A DNA stretch of 64,000 nt from Streptomyces sp. NRRL F-6131 (GTDB lineage Bacteria; Actinomycetota; Actinomycetes; Streptomycetales; Streptomycetaceae): the NCBI GenBank assembly GCA_000719695.1, contig JOHN01000017.1, positions 124,001 through 188,000 of the forward strand, given 5' to 3'. This document shows, piece after piece, positions 48,765 to 58,231 of this stretch. The notes beneath the pieces were generated by a model that saw nothing but the letters and a program-made list of their open reading frames with translations, was not told the origin of the DNA and did no database searches. How positions within the stretch are numbered: position 1 is the first letter of the stretch; every line of letters begins with the position of its first letter. The translations under genes and the position numbers were made by a program.

Positions 48765-50046
48765 CCTCGACGTCGCCCGCCTTTTCGGCCTCGGCCGCAA
48801 ACAGGTCGACTTCCTCGTCAACAGCAACGCCTTCGTCAACCTCGCCGAGGGCAGCATCCGCAGCGGCAAGACGGTCGTCTCCCTGCTGCGCTGGCTGATC
48901 TACGTCGCTACCGCACCCCGCGGCGGAGAACTCGTCGTGGTCGGCCGGACCCGGGACTCGCTGAACCGCAACGTGTTCGGGCCGCTCATGGACCCGGACA
49001 TCATGGGCCCGCTCGCGCAGTTCACCAGGTACACCAACGGCGCCAGCACAGCAACGATCCTTGGCCGTACGATCCATGTGCTCGGCGCGTCCGACGCCAA
49101 GGCGGAGAAAGTCCTGCGCGGGCTCACCTGCGCGGGCGCCTACGTCGACGAACTCACCGTGATCAGCGAGGATTTCTTCCAGCAGCTCCTCGGCCGCTGC
49201 TCGGTCGAGGCCTCCCAGATCTTCTGCACGACCAACCCCGACAGCCCGGCCCACTGGGTGCGGCGCCGCTTCCTCGACCGGATCGGCCAGCTCACCGACT
49301 GGCGCGTCTGGCACTTCCAGCTCGACGACAACCCGGCCCTGGCCGAGTCCGTCAAGGAGCGGTACCGGCGCACCTACACCGGGCTCTGGTACAGGCGGTT
49401 CATCCTCGGCGAGTGGGTCGCCGCCGAGGGCGCGATCTTCGACATGTGGGACCCGGCCCGGCACGTCGTCCCCTGGCGCCAGATGCCCGCCATGCAGCGG
49501 GTTCTGGCGCTCGGCGTCGACTACGGCACCACCAACCCCAGCACCGGGCTGATGCTCGGCCTCGGCACCGACCGGCGCCTGTACCTGATGGACGAGTGGC
49601 GCCACGACCCCCAGCACTCCCAGCACCGGCTCACCGACGGGCAGCTGTCGGCCTCGATGCGGGACTGGCTGCACACCACCGCCCACGCCCCCCACTCCTC
49701 GGCCCAGCTCCCGGAATGGGTGGTCGTCGACCCGGCCGCCGCGTCCTTTCGGGTCCAGCTTCACCAGGACGGACTGACCGCTCAGGAAGCCGACAACGAC
49801 GTGAGCCGCGGCATCAGCCTGCTGGCCACTCTCCTTGCTCAGGGTCAGCTGTTGGTGAGTGACCGCTGCCAGGGCTTCATCAACGAGGCGCCCGGCTACT
49901 CCTGGGACCCGAAGGCGACCGAGGACGGCAAGGATCGACCGATCAAGGTCGCCGACCACAGTCTGGACGGCGGCCGATACGCCGTCGTCACGACCGAGGC
50001 GCTGTGGCGCCCCCACCTCATCAGCCCGCTGGAGATGGCGGCGTGA
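48751..50046 (+). CDS. terL: Terminase large subunit
   Basis: 431 residues. ATPase half: Walker A EGSIRSGKT (about 33-41), Walker B GAYVDEL (about 130-136), coupling motif CTTNPDSPAHW. Nuclease half: GVDYGTTNPS (about 255-264), DPAAASF (about 328-334), DHSLDGGRYA (about 404-413), providing acidic metal ligands. Cuts and pumps phage DNA into the prohead. GTG 48751 is directly followed by an ATG at 48754; either may be used. Confidence 0.93.
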   Translation: MMLHDLDVARLFGLGRKQVDFLVNSNAFVNLAEGSIRSGKTVVSLLRWLIYVATAPRGGELVVVGRTRDSLNRNVFGPLMDPDIMGPLAQFTRYTNGASTATILGRTIHVLGASDAKAEKVLRGLTCAGAYVDELTVISEDFFQQLLGRCSVEASQIFCTTNPDSPAHWVRRRFLDRIGQLTDWRVWHFQLDDNPALAESVKERYRRTYTGLWYRRFILGEWVAAEGAIFDMWDPARHVVPWRQMPAMQRVLALGVDYGTTNPSTGLMLGLGTDRRLYLMDEWRHDPQHSQHRLTDGQLSASMRDWLHTTAHAPHSSAQLPEWVVVDPAAASFRVQLHQDGLTAQEADNDVSRGISLLATLLAQGQLLVSDRCQGFINEAPGYSWDPKATEDGKDRPIKVADHSLDGGRYAVVTTEALWRPHLISPLEMAA

Positions 50047-51590
50047 CCACGAAGGGCGGTGACCTCGTGCCCCTGCCCACCGACCCCGCCACCTGCTGGC
50101 CGCCGAAGGCGATGCAGCCCGCGTTCAAGGCGATCGATGCCTGGGACACCTGGTGGGGCGGCGACCCCGACCGACTCACCCAGCTCTACGGCGGTGGCGG
50201 CGTGTTCGGCGCGCCCGACCCGAAGACGAGCCAGTACCGGGGCGGCGTCGTCGGCCGCATCTCCCGCTGGTGGTGGGGCACCCCGCCAGCCCCGGGCGAA
50301 CTCCGCTCCCACACCCACATCCCGGTCGCGGGCGACATCTGCTCGGCCTCCTCGAACCTGCTGTTCTCCGAGCCACCGCGGATCAGCGTCACCGACTCGG
50401 AGCCCACCCAGCGGCGGATCGACGCGGTCGTCGGTGACCGCTTCCACTCGACACTCCTGCGCGCGGCCGAGGTGGCTGCCGCGCTGGGCGGGGTGTACCT
50501 GCGGCCGGTCGCGGACATCACGGTGGCCGACGAGCCGTGGCTCGACATCGTCCACGCGGACCGGGCCGTCCCGGAGTTTACGTGGGGCAGGCTGTCCGCC
50601 GTCACGTTCTGGCGGGTCGTCGCCGAGCAGGACGGACAGGTCTGGCGGCACCTGGAGCGCCACGAGCCCGGCGCCACCCTGCACGGCCTCTACCAGGGCA
50701 CGAAGGTCAAGCTCGGCCGCCCCGTGCCACTGGAGGACGCGGCCGCCACCGCCCCGCTCGCCGCACGAGTCAACGACCAGGGCGCGATCCCCAGCATCTA
50801 CCCACGGCTCGACGTCGCCTACATCCCGAACCAACCCACCCGCAGATGGCGATCCCTGCCGCTGCTGTCCAACCTCGGCCGCTCCGACCTCGACGGCGTC
50901 GAGAACCTCATGGACGATCTCGACCAGGCCCACGCTTCGTGGATGCGGGACCTGCGCCTGGCCAAGGCCCGCGCCGTCGTACCGAACGCCATGCTGCAAT
51001 CCGCCGGCGTCGGCCGGGGGGCGACCTGGTCCGCGGATCAGGAGGTTTATGCCGGGCTCGACATGCTGACCAAGCCCGGCGAGTCGCCCCTGACATTGGT
51101 GCAGTTCGACATCCGCGTGCAGGAGCACAAGGACACCTGCAACGAGCTGGTCAAGCGGATCGTCTCTTCGGCCGGTTACTCGGAGCAGACGTTCGGTGGC
51201 GAGGGCGAGGTCGCGGTCACCGCGACCGAGGTCACCGCCAAGGGGCAGCGCTCCATGACCACCCGCGGCAACAAGATCCTCGCCTGGCGGCCGGGCCTCG
51301 CCGACGTCGTCCAGGCGCTCTTGGCGCTGGATGCGGAAATCTACCGGTCCGGCGCGGACTGGCGCCAGCGCCCCGCCGTCGAATTCCAGGACGGCGTCCA
51401 GGAGGACGCCCTCTCCCTGGCCAACACGGTGGAGACCCTGACCCGCGCGCAGGCCGCGAGCACCGAAACCAAGGTCCGCATCATGCACCCCGACTGGGAG
51501 GACACCCGGGTCAAGGCCGAGGTCGCCGCGATCCAGGCCGAGACAGGGCAGGCCGTCCCCGACCCGATGCAGACCGGCCTCGTGCCGTAG
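50043..51590 (+). CDS. Portal protein (SPP1-type)
   Basis: 515 residues, forming the dodecameric channel through which DNA enters. Begins with VTTKGGDLVPLPTDPATCWP; contains the portal features RSHTHIPVAGDICSASSNLL and DLDGVENLMDDLDQAHASWM, and a late helix with EVAVTATEVTAKGQRSM. Follows terL by a GTGA overlap, as expected. Confidence 0.85.
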   Translation: MTTKGGDLVPLPTDPATCWPPKAMQPAFKAIDAWDTWWGGDPDRLTQLYGGGGVFGAPDPKTSQYRGGVVGRISRWWWGTPPAPGELRSHTHIPVAGDICSASSNLLFSEPPRISVTDSEPTQRRIDAVVGDRFHSTLLRAAEVAAALGGVYLRPVADITVADEPWLDIVHADRAVPEFTWGRLSAVTFWRVVAEQDGQVWRHLERHEPGATLHGLYQGTKVKLGRPVPLEDAAATAPLAARVNDQGAIPSIYPRLDVAYIPNQPTRRWRSLPLLSNLGRSDLDGVENLMDDLDQAHASWMRDLRLAKARAVVPNAMLQSAGVGRGATWSADQEVYAGLDMLTKPGESPLTLVQFDIRVQEHKDTCNELVKRIVSSAGYSEQTFGGEGEVAVTATEVTAKGQRSMTTRGNKILAWRPGLADVVQALLALDAEIYRSGADWRQRPAVEFQDGVQEDALSLANTVETLTRAQAASTETKVRIMHPDWEDTRVKAEVAAIQAETGQAVPDPMQTGLVP

Positions 51591-51600
51591 GAGGTGGGCG

Positions 51601-52713
51601 GTGCCCGTCTCCCCGGACATGGCCGAGGACCTCGCCCGCACGGTCGGGGCTTTGTACGAACAGGCCGAGATCGCCCTGCTGGAGCGGCTCCGGGCCGCAC
51701 TGGCCGCGGGCATCGACGCCCCCTGGTGGGTCGAGAACAAGCTCGCAGCCCTCGGGGACTACCAGCAGGGCGTCCGGGACCTCCTCGCCGGCCTCCAGGC
51801 CGATGCCGACGGGGCCCTGCGCGAGGCGATCACGGCCGCGTACGAGCGCGGCCAGCAAGCGGCGGTCGCCGAACTCGGGGCCCTGCCCACGGGGCAGGCG
51901 CTCGCCGCGGCGGAGGCGATCCCCGGAGCCCCGGTCGTCGACCGTCTTGCGGCAGCGGTGATCGCCGACACCGGCCCCGTCTACCAGCGGATCCTGCGGG
52001 TCAGCACGGACGTGTACCGGCAGACCGTCACCGAGGCCGCCGCGACGGCGATCACCGGCGCGGAGACCCGCCGGCAGGCGGCCGCCCGCGCGCTCGCCCG
52101 CTTCGCCGGCAAGGGCGTGACCGGGTTCGTCGACAAGGCCGGCCGCGGCTGGGACATGACGTCCTACGCGGAGATGGCTACCCGTTCCGCCGTCGGCAGG
52201 GCCGCCGTCCAGGCGCACACCGACCGGCTGCAGGCTGCGGGCCTGGACCTGGTCGTGGTCTCGGACAGCCCGGAGGAGTGCCCGCTCTGCCGGCCGTGGG
52301 AGCGCAAGGTCCTCTCCATCGGCGGGGGTGGTGCGCGCACAGTCGAGCTGCCGCACGCCACCAACGACGGTGAGACCGTCACCGTGCACGTCGCCGGGTC
52401 TCTGGCGGACGCGCGCGCCGCCGGCCTGCAGCACCCGAACTGCCGCCACCGCGTGTCCGCCTACCTGCCCGGGGTGACCCGGCGCCCGCCCGTCCAGGAG
52501 GACCGGGCGAGCTACGAGCAGACCCAGCAGCAGCGCTACCTGGAGCGGCAGATCCGCACCTGGAAGCGCCGGGCCGCGGCCGCCATGGACGACGGCCAGC
52601 GCCAGGCCGCCGAGGCCAGGGTCCGCGGCTACCAGGCGCGCGTACGCGAGCTCCTCGCCGAGACCGACCTACCGCGCAAGAGCCACCGCGAACAGCTGGG
52701 CACCGCCCGCTGA
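51601..52713 (+). CDS. Phage minor capsid protein (minor capsid protein 2 / SPP1 gp7-like)
   Basis: 370 residues. The conserved core includes TSYAEMATRSAVGRAAVQAH, then SDSPEECPLCRPWERKVLSI and LQHPNCRHRVSAYLPG, the Cys/His pattern of the family. The C-terminus is a coiled-coil (QRYLERQIRTWKRRAAAAMD). Probably sits in the prohead near the portal. Confidence 0.85.
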   Translation: MPVSPDMAEDLARTVGALYEQAEIALLERLRAALAAGIDAPWWVENKLAALGDYQQGVRDLLAGLQADADGALREAITAAYERGQQAAVAELGALPTGQALAAAEAIPGAPVVDRLAAAVIADTGPVYQRILRVSTDVYRQTVTEAAATAITGAETRRQAAARALARFAGKGVTGFVDKAGRGWDMTSYAEMATRSAVGRAAVQAHTDRLQAAGLDLVVVSDSPEECPLCRPWERKVLSIGGGGARTVELPHATNDGETVTVHVAGSLADARAAGLQHPNCRHRVSAYLPGVTRRPPVQEDRASYEQTQQQRYLERQIRTWKRRAAAAMDDGQRQAAEARVRGYQARVRELLAETDLPRKSHREQLGTAR

Positions 52714-52792
52714 AGACTTCCGGCCGCCTGGTGCGACCGGGTGAACCACCGGCCCGCCAGGCGCGGGCCCCGACGCGCCCCAGGAGGGCACG

Positions 52793-53563
52793 ATGCGACG
52801 CTCCACCCTCGCCCACGGCAGGTCCGGCTGGGCTCACCCGTACGGCCACGGCCCTTTCTCCCCGTTCCTCTACGCGGACGGAGGGGACGGCGGCGACTCC
52901 GGATCCACCGACGGCGACAGCGGCGGTGACGAGGGGGCGGCCGAAAGCGGCACCGGGGAGGAGGCCGCGAAGGACGACGACGGCGAGCAGGTCAAGGAGA
53001 AGCCGAAGCCGGCCCCGCCGAAGGGCGGCCCCGACCAGTCGGCCGAGGTGGCCCGGCTCACCAAGGAGCTCGCCGACGCCCGCAAGGAGGCCGGGAAGGA
53101 GCGCACTGCCGCGAAGGAGGGCGCCGCCCAGGAGGCGCGCAATGCCCTCGTGAAGGACCTCGGCAAGGTCCTCGGCCTGATCAAGGACGAGAAGGACACG
53201 CCGCCCGACCCGGCCAAGCTGACCGCGGAGATCGAGCGGGCGACCGCCGCCCACCGGGACACCGCCGTCGAGCTCGCGGTGTGGAAGGGCGCGGCCCAGG
53301 CCGGAGCCGACCCGGGCGCCCTCACCGACAGCCGGGCCTTCATGACCAGCCTCGGCAAGCTCGACCCCTCCGCGGAGGACTTCGGGAAGAAGGTCGCGGC
53401 CGCGATCGAGAAGGCCGTCACCGACAACCCGAAGCTCGCCGCCACGCCCGCCAAGTCCGACTCCGGCAGCACCGACTTCAGCGGCTCCACCGGCGACAAG
53501 GCCGACGGCCCGCAGACCATCGACGACATCCGGGCCGAGCGCCGCAAGCGCCGCGCCGGGTAA
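52793..53563 (+). CDS. Capsid scaffold protein
   Basis: 256 residues. Acidic Gly/Asp/Ser-rich N-terminus, then a Lys/Pro hinge, then a coiled-coil (VARLTKELADARKEAGKERT) and a C-terminal basic end (IDDIRAERRKRRAG) that typically contacts coat protein. Position just before the coat gene supports the call. Confidence 0.8.
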   Translation: MRRSTLAHGRSGWAHPYGHGPFSPFLYADGGDGGDSGSTDGDSGGDEGAAESGTGEEAAKDDDGEQVKEKPKPAPPKGGPDQSAEVARLTKELADARKEAGKERTAAKEGAAQEARNALVKDLGKVLGLIKDEKDTPPDPAKLTAEIERATAAHRDTAVELAVWKGAAQAGADPGALTDSRAFMTSLGKLDPSAEDFGKKVAAAIEKAVTDNPKLAATPAKSDSGSTDFSGSTGDKADGPQTIDDIRAERRKRRAG

Positions 53564-53578
53564 GGAGACACAGACCTC

Positions 53579-54526
53579 ATGGCCAACACGTTCCTGACCG
53601 CGCAGCAGATCGCGCAGCAGGCCCTCGCCAACCTCTACGAGTCCACCGTCATGGCGTCGCTCGTGCACCGCGACTACGAGCCCGAGTTCGGCCGCAAGAC
53701 CGGTGACGCGATCACGATCCGCAAGCCGGCGGTGTTCACCGCGAACGAGTACTCGCGGGCCGCCGGGATCACCGTGCAGGACGCGACCGAGACGTCGATC
53801 AACATGACCCTCAACCACTTCGCGGACGTGTCCTTCGCCGTGACCACCGAGGACATGACGCTCAAGATCCAGGACTTCGACGCCCAGCTCCTCACCCCGG
53901 CAATGGAGGCCATCGCCCAGAAGATCGACATCGACCTTCTGGCCCTGCGCAACGACATCACCGCCGAGGTCGGCCACGCCACCCCGAATGCCGCAGGCGA
54001 GGACTACACCGGCTACGCGGGCGACTACCCGTACAGCGACTCGCGGGTGCTGATCCAGGCCGGCACGGTCCTCGACCTCGCCAAGGTCCCCACCACCGAG
54101 CGCCGGATCGTCATGGGCCCGACCACCAAGGGCCGCTGGACCGCGGAGAAGGTGTGGCGCTCTGCGGAGAAGCGGGGCTCGACCGAGGGCCTGCTGGAGG
54201 CCTCGCTCGGCGGCCGGGTGTCCGGCTTCGACCCGTACTGGACGCAGCACGTCGGCCAGCCCGGTGCCCCGGCGAGCGGCCAGCCGACGACCGAGGAGAA
54301 CGTGGCGTTCCACCGCACCGCGTTCGCGCTCGCGTTCCGGCCGCTGGAGCTGCCGCAGGGCGCCCTGGACGCCGCGATCATGAACTACAAGGGCTTCGCG
54401 CTCCGTGTCATCCGCGACTACGACATGGACAAGAAGCAGATGGTCGTCTCCGTCGACTGCCTGTACGGCACCAAGACCCTCGACCCGAACCGCGCCGTCC
54501 TCATCAAGGGCGCCGACACCCCGTGA
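53579..54526 (+). CDS. Major capsid protein (P22 coat-like HK97 fold)
   Basis: 315 residues. MANTFLTAQQIAQQALANLY, then VHRDYEPEFGRKTGDAITIR and VQDATETSINMTLNHFADVS match the Gp5/P22-coat family. The C-terminal part reads LPQGALDAAIMNYKGFALRV and ends VSVDCLYGTKTLDPNRAVLI. Strong GGAGA Shine-Dalgarno upstream. Confidence 0.9.
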   Translation: MANTFLTAQQIAQQALANLYESTVMASLVHRDYEPEFGRKTGDAITIRKPAVFTANEYSRAAGITVQDATETSINMTLNHFADVSFAVTTEDMTLKIQDFDAQLLTPAMEAIAQKIDIDLLALRNDITAEVGHATPNAAGEDYTGYAGDYPYSDSRVLIQAGTVLDLAKVPTTERRIVMGPTTKGRWTAEKVWRSAEKRGSTEGLLEASLGGRVSGFDPYWTQHVGQPGAPASGQPTTEENVAFHRTAFALAFRPLELPQGALDAAIMNYKGFALRVIRDYDMDKKQMVVSVDCLYGTKTLDPNRAVLIKGADTP

Positions 54527-54582
54527 CCCCCGCGCCCGCCCCGCGCACGAGGGTGGGCCCGTACTCCTGAGAGAGGCACCCC

Positions 54583-54966
54583 ATGGGCTACAAGACCCAT
54601 TCCGTCGACGGCAGGATGGGCGAGGTCACCCTGGCCGGCGCCCGCACCTACTCGAAGTCGGTGCGCGTCGCGTCCGGTACGGCAGGCACCTACCAGCTCG
54701 TCAAGGTCCCGGCGGACGCCGCGATCATCGCCGTCCGTGCGTTCCGCGCTGGCGGTACCGGCGGCACCGTGCAGGTCAAGAAGGGCGCCAACGACGTCCT
54801 CGCGGCCGCGCTGACCACCAGCACCGACGCCTGGGCGGGCAGCACCACCGTCCAGAACGCCGCGTGCGTCGCGGGCGACAACATCAGCGTGGTGCTCGCC
54901 GCCCCGGCTGGCTCGCCCACCGAGATCCTCGTCCAGGTGGACTTCAGGACGGCGGTCCAGGCGTGA
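54583..54966 (+). CDS. Head decoration or structural protein
   Basis: 127 residues of beta-rich sequence (YSKSVRVASGTAGTYQLVKV; GGTVQVKKGANDVLAAALTT). Position after the coat and low Cys/charge content suit a capsid decoration protein; the family is not certain. Confidence 0.6.
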   Translation: MGYKTHSVDGRMGEVTLAGARTYSKSVRVASGTAGTYQLVKVPADAAIIAVRAFRAGGTGGTVQVKKGANDVLAAALTTSTDAWAGSTTVQNAACVAGDNISVVLAAPAGSPTEILVQVDFRTAVQA

Positions 54967-55367
54967 GCGGATACGCGTACTGGAACCAGAACACCGGGCA
55001 GATCGTGCGCTCCGAGACGCCGAACCCCCGGCTGGAGCGCCTGGCTGTATGGCACCCGATCGACCCGGCGGTGCGCGACGAGGACGCGCCCGCGCCGCCG
55101 CTCGACGGTGTCCTGCGGCCGGCCGTGCTGCCCCCGATCCCGCCGCCCCCCACGGTCGAGGGCCCTGTCGAGCGGGTCCCCGAGGAGGACGTGCTGCCCG
55201 CCCCGGACGACAACACCCTCAAGGTGAAGGCTCCGGCCCGGTCCGCGAGCAAGGCCGACTGGCTCGCGTTCGCGGTCGAGCACCGCGAGGCCGACCCCGA
55301 GCAGGCCGAGAAGCTGACCCGCGACCAGCTCGCGGAGGAGTACGGAGACACCGATGGCCAGGACTGA
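54963..55367 (+). CDS. Structural protein with HeH/SAP-like C-terminus
   Basis: 134 residues. Pro-rich middle (LPPIPPPPTVEGPVERVPEE), then a short helix-extended-loop-helix motif (SASKADWLAFAVEHREADPE, DQLAEEYGD) seen at the C-termini of phage head proteins, where it may bind DNA. Confidence 0.62.
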   Translation: MSGYAYWNQNTGQIVRSETPNPRLERLAVWHPIDPAVRDEDAPAPPLDGVLRPAVLPPIPPPPTVEGPVERVPEEDVLPAPDDNTLKVKAPARSASKADWLAFAVEHREADPEQAEKLTRDQLAEEYGDTDGQD

Positions 55368-55698
55368 CCTGCCCGCCGCACAGGCCCTCAGCGCCGCCTC
55401 CCCCCTCGCCGCGGTCACCATGACCGCGGTCGACGCGGCCAACGGCAACCAGTGGGTCTTCAAGGGCGACCAGATCTGCCTGATCCGCAATGCCTCCGGC
55501 GCGTCGATCACGGTCACGGTGAAGAGCGGCACCACGATCGACGGCTTGGCCGTCCCGGACCGGGCCATCACCGTCGCCGCCGGCGCGACGGCCGCGATCC
55601 TGGAGGCCAGCGTCGCCCGCCAGCCCGCCAACGGGAAGATCTACATCGACTTCTCCTCGGGCACCACAGTCACCGCCGGCCTGATCGACCCCGTGTAG
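55354..55698 (+). CDS. Head decoration-like protein
   Basis: 114 residues, beta-rich: TMTAVDAANGNQWVFKGDQI, then CLIRNASGASITVTVKSGTT. Similar small proteins are annotated as head stabilising or decoration proteins. Overlaps the previous gene by 14 bp. Confidence 0.58.
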   Translation: MARTDLPAAQALSAASPLAAVTMTAVDAANGNQWVFKGDQICLIRNASGASITVTVKSGTTIDGLAVPDRAITVAAGATAAILEASVARQPANGKIYIDFSSGTTVTAGLIDPV

Positions 55699-55707
55699 GA
55701 GGCTGTC

Positions 55708-56136
55708 GTGGCCCGCGTCTACGCCACCACCAGCGACTACCAGACCATCACCGGGCAGGCACCTGACGCCGACACCGAGCGGCTGCTGGCCGACGCCTCG
55801 GAGATGCTCGACTCCCATATCCTGCGGGTGGCCTGCTACCAGGTCGACGACACGGGCATGCCGACCGATTCGGTCGTCATCGAGTCGTTCCGGCGGGCCG
55901 CCTGCCGCCAGGTGGCCTGGTGGGGGCAGGTAGGTGACTCCACCGGGGCCACCGGGGCAGGCTGGGGCTCCGTGTCGATCGGCTCGGTGTCCCTGGGCCG
56001 CGGCTCGGGTTCGACCGGCGCTCCGGACGGTTCCGACTCGCCCGCGCGGCAGATCGCCCCGCAGGCGATGGACGCGCTGCGGGACCCGGCCCTCACCAGC
56101 GACCGATTCCGGCTCGGCGCGGTGTGGACGCCGTGA
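55708..56136 (+). CDS. Head-tail connector (gp6/gp15-like adaptor)
   Basis: 142 residues. ATTSDYQTITGQAPDADTER, then LLADASEMLDSHILRVACYQ and a helix with IESFRRAACRQVAWW are typical of head completion adaptors. GTG start after AGGAGG. Confidence 0.72.
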   Translation: MARVYATTSDYQTITGQAPDADTERLLADASEMLDSHILRVACYQVDDTGMPTDSVVIESFRRAACRQVAWWGQVGDSTGATGAGWGSVSIGSVSLGRGSGSTGAPDGSDSPARQIAPQAMDALRDPALTSDRFRLGAVWTP

Positions 56137-56450
56137 CCGGGCTGCCCGCACTGGTGCTCCAGCACACGATCACCGTCGAGCCGTACGAGGGGACCGGCGC
56201 CTACGGGCACGCCTACGGCCAGCCCACCGCGGTTCGGTGCTTCCTCGACGAGCAGACCCGCACCGTCCGCTCGGCGGCCGGCGACCAGACCACCAGCAGC
56301 GGCACCGCCTACGCGCCGCTCGCCACCGTGGCGCCGCCGCTGTCGCGGGTGACGTTGCCGGACGGGCGGACCACCGTCGTCATCCAGGCCCTGCGTCGGG
56401 ACGGTGGCCACCTGCCGGTGCCCTCCCACCTGGAGATCCAACTCGAATAG
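56133..56450 (+). CDS. Head closure protein (stopper, gp16/HK97 gp7-like)
   Basis: 105 residues, beta-barrel type: LVLQHTITVEPYEGTGAYGH then VRCFLDEQTRTVRS and SRVTLPDGRTTVVIQALRRD. GTG 56133 overlaps the preceding stop; GTG 56124 is an alternative. Confidence 0.72.
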   Translation: MTGLPALVLQHTITVEPYEGTGAYGHAYGQPTAVRCFLDEQTRTVRSAAGDQTTSSGTAYAPLATVAPPLSRVTLPDGRTTVVIQALRRDGGHLPVPSHLEIQLE

Positions 56451-56461
56451 GGGATGCTGCT

Positions 56462-56815
56462 GTGGCCGGACGCGTTCGCCTCGCGCTCAACCTCGACCAG
56501 GTCCGCGGCGAGTTCCGGGCGGCCGCCGCCCAGGGACTCATGGACGGCATGGAGCACGTCCTCGGTGCGTCCACCGCCCTGGTGCCGCTGGACGAGGGCC
56601 CCCTGCAGCATTCCGGAACCGCCTCGGTCGCCCCCGTCGCGCTCCGCGGCGCGGTCTCCTACGACACCCCGTACGCGGTCCGCCAGCACGAGGACATGAC
56701 GCTGCGGCACGCGTCCGGCAGGCAAGCCAAGTACCTGGAGCAGCCCCTCAACAGCGAGTCGGCCACGGTGTGGGCGCTGGTGGCGGCCAGGATCCGGCGG
56801 GGGCTGCGCTCGTGA
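56462..56815 (+). CDS. Tail completion / minor capsid protein (gp10-like)
   Basis: 117 residues. VPLDEGPLQHSGTASVAPVA, then VSYDTPYAVRQHEDMTLRHA and GRQAKYLEQPLN: the pattern of HK97 gp10-like and minor capsid proteins. Confidence 0.75.
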   Translation: MAGRVRLALNLDQVRGEFRAAAAQGLMDGMEHVLGASTALVPLDEGPLQHSGTASVAPVALRGAVSYDTPYAVRQHEDMTLRHASGRQAKYLEQPLNSESATVWALVAARIRRGLRS

Positions 56816-57261
56816 CCGGCCCCCCGCCATCCGTCCCCACGCTCCTCGTGCAGGGCCTCGCCGAGATGATCGCCCAGGCCGGTCTCGGTGCGTGGAAGCC
56901 CACCGGCACCTACACCAGCGGCGAGACCGGGATCACGGTGGCGATGATGCCACCCGACCCGGACCGGGCGATCTGCCTCACCCCGTACCCGGTCACCGAC
57001 GGGCCGACCACCGAGGGCGTCACCGGGGTGCAGATCCGCATGCGGGCGGGCCGTGACCCGCGCGCGGTCACCGACCTCGCGGACGGCGTGTTCGGCCTGC
57101 TTCACAACCTGCGCCACGCGGTCGTCGGCGGCATCCCGTGTCCGCTGATCTGGCGCAACTCCCAGGCGTGGATCGGCGCCGACAGCCGGGACCGCATGGA
57201 GCTCGTCGCGAACTACTACCTGAACGTCTCGCGCCCGGCGGGCGCGAACCTCGACCCCTAG
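56812..57261 (+). CDS. Tail terminator protein
   Basis: 149 residues. DPDRAICLTPYPVTDGPTTE and VTGVQIRMRAGRDPRAVTDL match the minor-capsid/tail-terminator family that caps the tail tube. GTGA overlap with the previous gene. Confidence 0.75.
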   Translation: MTGPPPSVPTLLVQGLAEMIAQAGLGAWKPTGTYTSGETGITVAMMPPDPDRAICLTPYPVTDGPTTEGVTGVQIRMRAGRDPRAVTDLADGVFGLLHNLRHAVVGGIPCPLIWRNSQAWIGADSRDRMELVANYYLNVSRPAGANLDP

Positions 57262-57269
57262 GAGGGACC

Positions 57270-57734
57270 GTGTCCGTCGACACGACCGCGCTCGCCCGCC
57301 GCTGGCGGCTGGAGATCAACGCCGGGACGGACGTCGCCCCGGACTGGCAGCAGGTCATCGCCGTCAGCGAGTTCACCCCGAAGATGCCGCCCAACTTCGA
57401 GGAGGACAGCACCTACGACTCGGGCGGGTGGAAGGGCAACACCAAGACCGGCCAGGAGTGGTCCGTGGAGACCACGATCAGCCGCAAGATCGACGACCAG
57501 GCCAAGGTCTACCACCCCACCCACGAGCAGCTGCGGTTGGCCGCGTTCGCGTCCGGCTCCGCCTCCAAGGTCGGTGTCCGCTGGATGGACCGCAACGGCC
57601 TGCCCGAGGCGTACTCCGGTAAGGCCCTGGTCACGTGGGAGCCGCAGGGCGGTGCCTACACCGACCTCGACACCGTCAAGGTCACCCTCACCGGGGACGG
57701 CGCGCTGACCCCGATCACGAACCCGCTCGCCTGA
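57270..57734 (+). CDS. Major tail protein
   Basis: 154 residues. WRLEINAGTDVAPDWQQVIA, then FEEDSTYDSGGWKGNTKTGQ, EWSVETTISRKID and GKALVTWEPQGGAYTDLDTV are typical of Streptomyces siphovirus tube subunits. Strong TAGGAGGG Shine-Dalgarno. The following gene starts within its stop (TGATG). Confidence 0.85.
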   Translation: MSVDTTALARRWRLEINAGTDVAPDWQQVIAVSEFTPKMPPNFEEDSTYDSGGWKGNTKTGQEWSVETTISRKIDDQAKVYHPTHEQLRLAAFASGSASKVGVRWMDRNGLPEAYSGKALVTWEPQGGAYTDLDTVKVTLTGDGALTPITNPLA

Positions 57735-58231
57735 TGGCCAAGCAGTTCGCCGCGCTGGACGCGGTCCTCGACGACGCCATCGAACTCCCCGCCGGCCCGA
57801 ACGGCGAGATCTACCGCATCGAGGGCCCGTCCGCCGAGGACGGCCTGCGAATCGAACGCATCACGACCCTCGCCACCCGGCTCGCCGCCGGCGGCGAGGT
57901 CAAGGACAAGGAAGTCCTCGACGACGATGCGGAGCTCGACCTCTACCGGGCAGCCCTCGGCGCCTCTTACGACCAGCTGCTCGTCGACCTGTCATGGCCG
58001 CGCTTCAAGCATGTCGCGATGACCGTGGTGTTCTGGATCGCCGCCGACCTGGACACCGCCGAGCGCTACTGGGCGTCGGGTGGCGACCCTTCTCGCGCAG
58101 CCCCGAACCGGGCGACCCGTCGCGCTGGCACCCGGTCCTCGGGTACGGCTGCGGCGAAGTCGACGCCGCGACGGGGCTCTACGAGTGGTACGAACACCCG
58201 CAAGCCCACGTCCCGGGCCGCGAAGGCCTGA
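57734..58231 (+). CDS. Tail assembly chaperone, upstream frame (G-like)
   Basis: 165 residues. FAALDAVLDDAIELPAGPNG, then ASYDQLLVDLSWPRFKHVAM and WIAADLDTAERYWASGGDP. After about residue 120 the frame becomes Arg/Thr/Ser-rich and loses conserved character, while another frame acquires it. This fits a gpG/gpGT pair in which a fraction of ribosomes shift to the -1 frame. Confidence 0.75.
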   Translation: MAKQFAALDAVLDDAIELPAGPNGEIYRIEGPSAEDGLRIERITTLATRLAAGGEVKDKEVLDDDAELDLYRAALGASYDQLLVDLSWPRFKHVAMTVVFWIAADLDTAERYWASGGDPSRAAPNRATRRAGTRSSGTAAAKSTPRRGSTSGTNTRKPTSRAAKA